Positions 56,343 through 64,000 of a stretch of DNA of 64,000 nucleotides are shown here, one piece after another (position 1 is the first letter of the stretch; the number at the start of each line of letters is the position of its first letter). Under the pieces are notes generated by a model. That model saw only the letters and a list, made by a program, of their open reading frames with translations, did no database searches and was not told the origin of the DNA. The position numbers were made by a program, and so were the translations under genes. Origin of the DNA: Salvator merianae (Eukaryota; Chordata; Lepidosauria; Squamata; Teiidae); the NCBI GenBank assembly GCA_003586115.2, contig QVOM02000001.1, forward strand, positions 10,435,300-10,499,299, written 5' to 3'.

Positions 56343-57279
56343 CAGCCTCACACAAGGGTTGCAGGGCAGGGAGAAGAGTGCTATTAGCAGAATCCTCCCA
56401 CAGAGTAATACACAAGTACATCATTCACTGCCCCGGCTACAATGTTGACAGCTGAGGAGGAGTCTTTGAACACAGGAAGTAGCCCTTTGAGCACAGGAAG
56501 TGGCCCTGTGTACCATTTCCTGCGTTTAAACAGGTTGCCAGCCAGCCTCTGCTGTCCAAAGACTGTACAGGCCAGCAGCAAGGCAGCAGAAGGGCTACCG
56601 AGAGCAGGATAAGTGCTGTAGAGTGCTTACTCCTGATCTGCCATTCATGGGCTCGAATGAGTGCTTACAGCCGCATGGCGACTGGATGAGTATGGATTTA
56701 TGTGGACACTGCGCTCATCCAGTGCACCCTATGCACTATGAGTGGGCTTTCATGGTGCCACAAAGGCACCGTACGACCATTGCCTCAGTTTAAACACTCC
56801 TGCCGGATCTCCCCTGCTATTAGTTCTACCTATCTGAGCCCTGGCACCACATCTTTTTCGCTCCTTTGCTTCAGCCACACTGCTCACCGTGTTTTTGTTA
56901 TGAGTTGGAAAGCCTCCTTGCCCTTGGCTGAATCTGACCAAAGGCTCATCTTGGCCCATCATCCCCTTCTCCTAACTCACACTTGATGCCTGTAGCACGA
57001 TGTTTACGTTTAGATTAGGTGCACTGGTTCCTGGCACAGACTGTCTACTTTACCAGAGTTGCACTTATCACTTCCACTGTTTTGAAAAGCTTTCTTTGTG
57101 CAACTCCTCACTCACTGAAGCATTGGGACTGCATTAAGGAAGCTTTTCAGAAGCGTTTGTCAGTATATATGTACAAACCCGTCCTGGCTGGCTAACCGAA
57201 TTTTTACTGGAAGGAAGCCCTCGAGCAGATCTCAAAAGATCAAACAGATCCCTTCTCTCCTTTACTCGTTTGCGTGCCG

Positions 57280-57850
57280 ACTCCAATGGATCCTTAAGCG
57301 TTCAGTGCTGCGAACAACCTCAGCCTCCGCGCAACAGACCTTCGCTGGGCATATGAAAAGTTTCCCGTCCCTTCCCGATGCCTCCTCGAGTATAATGCCC
57401 CCCCCCACTCCCCATTCTCAGATTCCGCGCTCCGGGTTTCTCCGCCAGCCGAGCGAGGCCCTTCCCAGCGAGGTGGGTGTTCTCTCTCAGCGCGTTTGTT
57501 ATGACTTGGAAGCCGATAATGGCAGATCTTATAGACAGCTCCATTCCTCCCGCGGAGAGAAAAGCAGAGCAGCGCGCCCGCTTCGGACGGCGACAGACGG
57601 GTGGGGTGGGGGCTGCTTCTTTGTCTCCTCCCCTCCCCTCCCCCGTCAAATCTTAAGACGCTCGACGCTCACTTGGTACTTGGGGTGCGGAGGAGGAGAT
57701 TCTCCTATAGGTCGTGCGAACATCGTTTAATTAAGCGAACTGGAAACTTTGCGGGCGGGGGCGGGGACGCGCGCGCGGACACCCCAGGAAGGGAGAAACA
57801 AAGCAGGGTCGCGCTCGTTCTCCCTGCGCGTTCCTAATCATCGAAAACCC
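57280..57850 (-). promoter_or_regulatory. GLI1: CpG-rich block, candidate GLI1 promoter/first exon
   Basis: This is the only extended CpG-rich stretch in the window. It includes GC boxes and CG runs at 57751-57778 (GCGGGCGGGGGCGGGGACGC then GCGCGCGG), a polypyrimidine run with C4/C5 blocks at 57626-57645, and many CGs from 57290 to 57600. It lies 16.7 kb upstream of the GLI1 start on the transcribed side. Since the first coding exon carries very little 5' UTR, an upstream non-coding exon is expected. No exon boundary could be fixed, and the block could instead serve an unseen neighbour. Confidence 0.5.
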
Positions 57851-59842
57851 TACTTGATCCTTTTTCCTATTCTTTGTTTGTTGCACTTCTCTTTTCCTCA
57901 CGGCTGTTTATGTGAGCCTCCTTCTCTGTGCTGTGGTCACAACGACCCTGTGCGGGAGGTCAGGCTGATCGAAGGTCACAAAGCGAGATTCGTGGCTGAG
58001 TCACACTCCCTCTGACATCTGGACTGACCCAGAGCCACAAGACTTTTTATTTTGAAAAAAAAAAAGAAAGAGAAAAAAAATCCCCTCACAGGTATGAGAA
58101 CATGTGCTTTAGCTTCTGCACATGTGCAGAGTGCTTTGACTTCAGCATTAGTCAATTTAGCATTTGCCCTGGTCATTTGGAGAAAGAAAATGAGATAGGC
58201 TGAAGAAGCAGGTGGACCATAAGGGCAAAGAGGACAGTGGCCCATCACATCTAGTAACTCAGACTTTGGGTATTCTCTCCTTTTCTCCTTCATGCATAAT
58301 TCCTTTCAGGATTCGCTAATATCTGCATAATCCACTATGCTCAGTGGAGTCACTTTTCATGTATGCTGGCATTAGGGAATCGCAGCACTATAGGCACCAT
58401 CTGCTGGCCGCTTTGCACTGTGCCAGATGCACCTGGGAGCAGGGTGCTTGCATACCATTGCATGCCATTGTGTGTCCTGGCCTCCCGTGGCACACAGTGG
58501 CCACACAGCCCCCATGCCTGGCCTGCTCCCAGGTGCAGAATCCATGCTTAGGAGTGCTCCAGTGGGAGATCGCTGGGAAGGACTCTGAGTGTGGACCGAG
58601 CTACTTCCTGATCCCTGCCACCATCATGCACATCCGAAGATAGCCCACTTCTGGGACCATTTCCAGAGATGCAGCAAAATATCCCTGGCCGCTAAGATAG
58701 GTTGGGCTGGGTCTGGCCATTGAGCAGATGGATGCCACTCGGTATCACTTGCTGTGTGCCTCTGCAATGCTTTTTCCAGGCCAACTGCATGCTCTGCCAT
58801 AGTGTCTCATCTGCCATTAGTTCCACCTAGTCTGACTCTTGGTGCCATTTTCTCTTAGCTGCCTCCCTTGCCCTCTGACCTGCCAGTCTGGTCAGCACTG
58901 GATTTAACAGGCTGGAAATCTGAGTGCCAGCACCAGTCTGAGTTACACCACGGTCCTTTTCCTGTGTCGAATTCAAATAATAATAGCATTCTTATAGCAT
59001 CTTTGACTGAAGTGCTTCAGATATAAAAATGTTCAGTACAGAACCTGGTGGACAAATCTCCCTCTGTTCCTGTTTTCACCATGACAACTTTTTTCAGCTG
59101 GGACTGAAAAGCTCTTGAAACGTTAAAGAATAGATGCTCAGATGTGGCTTGTGAATTTATTATTATTATTTTGGAGGTGTTTATCAGCTGCCTTTCTTCC
59201 CAAGAGCTCAAGGCAGTATTATTATTTTTGCTTCCATTTTACCTCCATATAGATTATCTGTGAAGCAGTGACGGGCCTCAGGCCCCTCCATGGCCTTGCA
59301 TGCTCAGGAAATTATTGGAATCATCACCTGCTAGGTCCTAGTTTAACACACTCCACCTCTTGCAATTCACTTTACTCCAGGCCACATTTTGTGTTTTCAG
59401 GCCGATGGTGAAAGTGAATGGGTATGCTGAGTTCTGGAATAACATCTTAAGCTTTGAAAATTTCAAAGTCGCTACTGGACCACGTTCACAACAACAGGAA
59501 TATTAGCCAAAGGCCAAGGATGGCTAATCTTTTCTGGCATGGGGCCCATATTCACTCTTTGCCAATTGCCCAAGAGCAGTGTGTCACTGGTGGCTGTGGC
59601 CAAAAGTAGGCGCAGCTACTTTAAATTCTCACATGTACATGTATGTGCCCTTTCACATCCATGCAGCTGGAGAGGTCCAGGGAGGCTTTTTCACCCTTAT
59701 TAAATTATTAGAGTGAAGACTGGGGAAAGGGCAGCTTGCATTTATATGCTAGTGCTCTGTCTATTTCCCCTTCCTTTTAGTTACAACTGACAAAATTGGT
59801 GAGGTCTTTTGGAGCTAGAAGAAAATTGCTCAGCAAGCCAGA

Positions 59843-60335
59843 TTAAGAACACAAGAGGAGCTCTGCTGGATCAGGCCACACCCCATCTAGTTTGGCATCC
59901 TGTCTCACATAATGGGCCACCAATTGCTTATGGGCATTTTCAAGCAGAAGGAAAAGGCAAACCCCTCACCTCCTCTCATGCAAATAGCCTTTAGAGACAC
60001 CCTGCTTGTCTCTGCAACCTGGAGGCAATATCCAGGCATTACTTCTAATAGCCATTGATTTACCTGTCCTCCAAAAATTTGTCTAACCCTTTCTTAAAGC
60101 TATCCAGGCTGTCTGCTGTCACTATCTCTTCTGGCAGCAAATTCCATAGACCAATGACCTGCTGGGTGAAAAAAAATGTTCCCTTGTCAATCCTAACTTT
60201 CCTGCCTGTCAGCTTCATAGAGTGCCCCCTGGTCCTAGTGTTGTGCGATAGAGAAAATAATTTTTCTCTATCCACACTGTGCATGATTTTATATACTTCA
60301 AACAGGTTGCCAAACAAGCGGCTCGTTGGTCATAT
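59843..60335 (-). mobile_element. CR1 LINE, 5'-truncated
   Basis: The - strand encodes NLFEVYKIMHSVDREKLFSL, SHNTRTRGHSMKLTGRKVR, FFFTQQVIGLWNLLPEE and LDSFKKGLDKFLEDR. The 3' block GGATGCCAAACTAGATGGGG and TGGCCTGATCCAGCAGAGC ends near 59843. Shorter and more decayed than the 47108 copy. Confidence 0.85.
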
Positions 60336-61052
60336 TTGTGTACAATGCAAATAAAAAATTACAAATGTTTGCAACACAGCAAATAGGAACAATTAATCTT
60401 CTCAATTCTTATTTAATATGAAATACATTGCTGAAATAAATTATGAGTTACTTCTGAAGTCTCCACTTAACTTTGGTTTAGATTGATGAATCACCTCTAC
60501 AATGCATTGGCATGTTATCCTAGAATCACTTATGGGGATTTTTCTTTGCTGCAGTTGAAAATACTACAACGTTGTAAGACAAAGGGCAGGTCTGTGCCTC
60601 AGCATGAATCCTGTATGACTCTGGTTCCACTGGCACCTAGGCAGAGTTTGTGCAGACATAGCATGGAGTGAGCAAGTGGGACCCTGGGCTAAGGTAAGGG
60701 CAGATACACAACTTTGGTGTTTCAGCATTGCATGTTCTCTTCCTTGGGCCATGGCTAGACAAAAAAGTTGTCAAGGTGCCTGTAGTCACACCAGTATCAC
60801 AGCAATGAGTAGACTCAGCCTTACAGATTCAGTCCTGACATGGAAGCAAATGCTGTTTTCTATATCCTAAGCTGACATTCCAGTGACTTGGGAAATAGTC
60901 TGTAGAGATAACCATTTGCTGCTCTGAGAGTGGAGAGGAAATGAGATGGATAGTACTTTATTTCCAGAAAAATCTGTGCCTGTTGCTTGTCCTGAGAAGG
61001 CAACTCTTTTCTTCATTTAAAATCCAATGAGCTAGCCATTTTGAATGGACAA

Positions 61053-61068
61053 AAAAAAAAAAAAAAGT
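61053..61068. repeat. Poly(A) tract
   Basis: A run of about 16 A on +, not clearly attached to a recognised retroposon. Confidence 0.8.
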
Positions 61069-62954
61069 TCTGTATGCTCAGAGGAACTATTCTGCACTAT
61101 AAATAGGGCACTGTCTAAAGAAATGGCATGGCCAAATGGGAACAGTTTAGGGACCTTTGAAAGCATCACAGACTGAGCCTACAGGAAATTGGGGTTACTG
61201 GGAGACACAACTGAAGACTAGGGGGAAAGAGAAGGCGGAAATAAGAAAATAAGAGAAACCAGGGAGGAAAGAGATGAGATTGGCCCCCAAATCACCCCTG
61301 CAGGCTTTGTGTTGTTCCGTCTTCCTCCCCTTTCCATATCACACCACAGATGAATGGCTATCGTATACAAGGGAGGATAAAGGAGCAAACAACACAAGTC
61401 AAATACGCTGAGCCCCTACATTTCCCAAAATATGAATGTACAAATCTGGTGATTTTAAAATGATGGGGTGTTGTATTAAGCAGCTGTCCTTAAAATGGCT
61501 GCTGGATTAAGCTACAAGACCCACACAATCAACCAGAAGTATCTTCCTCTCACTGGAAGGCCAGCCCAGGACCCAGAAAACTTCCTAATGGCTTAGGATC
61601 TTCCATTATTGTGAGTTGCTTAAGCATTGGCAATCCAAAGAAATAAATTAGGCCCTCCCCATTTCAGTTCTAATTGTTTTTGCCAAGTTACCAGAAGTGT
61701 GAATTTTAAGATCAGATGCAGAAGTAATAGGGCTTTCTGCCTCTGGTACTGATTTCACCCTCAGGAGAACAGGAACGTGGGTGTCCTCTTTTCAAGGCCT
61801 TTTACAATCTGCTCCAGAGGGCAGCCGAGGGCAGGTGGCCTGGCTAGGGAAAGCTACAGGCCGAGCAGAGGACTAAGGCTGAGGTCGGTCAGAGAGAAGG
61901 AACATACCATTCTAGTCCAACAAAGTGCAGACCTTTGTCTGTCTCTCATCCTCCTCACAGAACCATGAATTCTTCCAGAGAGCTCTCTCTTGCCCCTTAA
62001 CCCTTCTAAACCATTTCAGAAAGTAGAGGGCCTATTTTTAAAATGCAACACGAAGAAGCTGGTGCAGGAACAGAGTTTAGGTTTAGCCCATTGCTGTAGC
62101 CAACACGTGTTGGACTCAAACTGAAGCCAGACAATACCTGTGGGGGACATTTCAAACCATGATGACTTCTGAATGAAATCCTAAATGTGTTGTAGAAACC
62201 TCTTAAGCAGTGAGAGTGGTTTGGATGTTGTAACCAGGGTCCTTTAACTCTGGCCCTACATTGTTGACAGGCCTGTCTGACTTGGCTGTGGTCTGCAATA
62301 CTCCAAAATGGTGCCATTGGTGCCACACTGAACTCTTGGCCAATCTAGGTTCCTGTGGAGGAACCAGAAAGCCTCAGCACAATGACAGGAGGCACAAAAT
62401 TGAAGCTAGTATCAATCAAGAAGAACAATCTTGAAGAGGTGAGAAGCTAGTTGGTTGTGGGAGAGAGACAACTAGGGTATTTTCCTTCTGCTGGATATTT
62501 ACCTATTAGCCCCATTATTCTCCTTCTATAAAAAGAATTGGGAACTTGTTTTTTGTCTGTTTTCTTTTATGGAATTCATACTCTTCATGATAGTCTATTG
62601 AAGCCATTATGCCAGCAAGTGGATCTAGGAAAGCCCGGAACCAAAACTGGGGAGAGCCACTCTTTTCTCTCTCAACCAAACTTTCAACACCCTCTCCCAT
62701 TGCCTCCCTGCTCATGGGGTTCCTAGGCAAGGGTCAGAAATCTAAGCATCACTTACAGAGTCCCACTCTTTGCTCTTTTTTCATTCTGTTTCATTTTCCC
62801 CACTTTCTCCTGCTTACTGTCCTTCTTTCATGCAAAGCTGTCCTCTCCCTATGAAGTTAAGTCAAGGGGTGATGACTGTAACCAGGCTTCAGGTTCCCTG
62901 TTACTTTTATGCAGGTTCCTTGTTACTTTTGCCTGCCAGCTGAGGTAAACACAT

Positions 62955-63065
62955 TGTTGTACTCTTTGCTTCTGATGAAGTGCAGTCTAGCCTACCAAAG
63001 CATACACTAAGCTAAATCTATCTGGCTTTAACACCAAAATACTCTGTGCTACTTTGACAATAAAT
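62955..63065 (+). mobile_element. Retroposon 3'-end fragment
   Basis: TCTGATGAAGTGCAGTCTAG and CCTACCAAAGCATACACTAA match the widespread amniote repeat 'TCTGATGAAGTGGGCT...CACGAAAGCTTATGC'. It is the relative, on the other strand, of 46335-46465. Confidence 0.5.
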
Positions 63066-63083
63066 GTGTGTACAGTACATAAT

Positions 63084-63232
63084 CCTCAGGATACTATGGA
63101 TAGCTTAAAAACCCCAGTCAATGTATGTATACACGCTTCAGGGTACCATGGATAGCTAAAAAGACCAATCAGTGTATATATATTCCACAGGATAACATGG
63201 ATAGCTAAAAAGACCAATTAGTGGATTCTAGA
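63084..63232. repeat. Three-unit minisatellite, about 50 bp period
   Basis: Units begin at about 63087, 63139 and 63188. Each carries CAGG[AG]TA[CA]CATGGATAGC (first unit ATACTATGGATAGC), then TAAAAA[GC]ACC, A[AG]T[CT]A[AG]TG. The second and third units share ATGGATAGCTAAAAAGACCA exactly. It directly follows the 62955-63065 fragment. Confidence 0.85.
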
Positions 63233-63339
63233 ATAAATAAAACCTAAATATTCATTAGAAGCACAAAGGATGAGGCTTAAACTGTCATACTTTGGGCCCA
63301 GAATGAGAGAACGAAACTTGGGAAAATCGAAGGAAAAAG

Positions 63340-63485
63340 AAGAGGTGGATTGACTCAATTATGACAGCAATGAAAACCTCACCAGCAGACCTAAGAAAAA
63401 TCATAGAAGACCAGTCAGTCTGGAGAAAGTCAATCTATATGGCCACCAAGCATCGGCTACGACTAGATGGCATCAAGCAAGCAAT
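63340..63485 (+). mobile_element. LINE-like ORF C-terminal tail (family uncertain)
   Basis: One + frame reads RRGGLTQL...MKTSPADLRKIIEDQSVWRK, then SIYMATKHRLRLDGIKQ. A Trp-x-Asp-x-(I/V) start, '-D-x-x-x-W-R-', and a final '-(T/K)-x-R-(L)-R-x-D-' are typical of the last residues of RTE/L2-type retrotransposon ORF2, and parallel the BovB end at 5400-5510. It is short and degraded; the family is not assigned. Confidence 0.4.
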
Positions 63486-64000
63486 ATATAGGCTATTTTC
63501 CTAACACCGCACTCTGGGCAAGACACGGAGATGGTTGACTGGGCCTCACTGAAGAGCCGCACCAATCGAAGTAGGAAACTTGGGCACCATTCCGAGGAGT
63601 TCCATGGCCACATGTCTTTTTTAGGGTGATCCTTGATTCTAGATCCTGGCAAGAATACCTGACGGAAATCTTGCAAGGCGCAAGCCTCCTTTCCCGTGTA
63701 CTTTAGATGAGGATTCCAAAGCATACTGACATTTGCTTGAATGGGTGACTATCTTGTGGCAGGTTGGCTGGAGTTTTGATGGGTTTCCTTTTTTTACACA
63801 GCATTTAGGAGAAAGGAGGTTACGGATGTTTTGCCACCTGCAATTCCAGGAAGTGTGTCAGTGATGTTCCTTCCATCACCAGTGAAGAAATGTACAGTTG
63901 CTACTTTTGAGATGAGCAGAATAGTAGGTGAGCACTGGGACTCGAAATAGGGAGGTGGCAGAACGGTCAGGCACAGTGCCTCTACCTCTGTCATCTGGGC

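Larger units (their letters stand above)
40653..57250 (-). other. GLI1: Probable GLI1 intron 1 (repeat-rich)
   Basis: No conserved coding exon was recognised between the first coding exon and the CpG-rich block. The stretch is filled with SINEs, CR1, simple repeats and non-autonomous elements listed separately. Calling it intron 1 assumes that the CpG-rich block is the GLI1 promoter. I see nothing identifiable in 41000-42150, 44000-46300, 52000-53000 or 54500-55050. Confidence 0.5.
57851..64000. other. Upstream flank, repeat-rich, no gene recognised
   Basis: I looked for the activin-type (INHBE/INHBC) cysteine pattern expected next to GLI1 in mammals and did not see it on either strand. Open frames here show no family resemblance. 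Confidence 0.6.

Noticed and set aside
63084..63232. CRISPR-like array
   Set aside because: Three imperfect tandem units with no spacers in a vertebrate genome; a minisatellite is the simple explanation.
57851..64000. INHBE or INHBC expected beyond GLI1 by mammalian synteny
   Set aside because: No TGF-beta-type cysteine pattern was seen on either strand; it may lie outside the window.

Overview
The window is vertebrate nuclear DNA, most likely from a squamate reptile, probably a lizard. It has intron-split genes with GT/AG splice sites. It carries 5'-truncated CR1 LINEs ending in a TTCTTATG-type tail, an RTE-BovB LINE fragment (among reptiles, typical of squamates), many tRNA-derived SINEs and many small palindromic DNA elements. 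There are no bacterial or viral features. The species cannot be fixed from the sequence.

Two protein-coding genes are supported. On the + strand, 1485-7759 holds the last three coding exons of a RhoGAP gene, ending in a stop codon. By domain sequence and position this is ARHGAP9; its 5' part lies left of the window. On the - strand, 40652 down to 19348 holds a complete GLI1 coding sequence in 11 coding exons. All splice phases join in frame, giving 3,714 nt and 1,237 residues, with the five-zinc-finger DNA-binding block, the SUFU-binding SYGHL motif, a DSGVEM degron and a C-terminal activation motif. The two genes face tail to tail, as GLI1 and ARHGAP9 do in mammals, but here 11.6 kb of mostly repeat-derived DNA separates the stop codons.

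Layout. 1-7759: ARHGAP9 exons and introns, with a near-perfect palindrome (4532-4700), a BovB fragment and a C4-run tract (6921-6944). 7760-19347: intergenic and 3'-flanking DNA with palindromic MITEs, SINEs and CR1. 19348-40652: GLI1 coding span, with repeats only in introns. 40653-57250: repeat-rich DNA that is probably GLI1 intron 1, including a CR1 copy with a 309-codon open frame. 57280-57850: a CpG-rich, GC-box-containing block, the best candidate for the GLI1 promoter and untranslated first exon. 57851-64000: repeat-rich upstream DNA with a CR1 fragment, a LINE-like tail and a three-unit minisatellite; no gene recognised.

GLI1 is the activator transcription factor of Hedgehog signalling and ARHGAP9 is a Rho-family GTPase-activating protein. 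Their adjacency is conserved synteny rather than a shared pathway. I found no new biochemical system. The most unusual material is the set of palindromic, non-autonomous DNA elements, several of which share GGCTGCATCCAGA-like ends and occur in two or more diverged copies inside the window.
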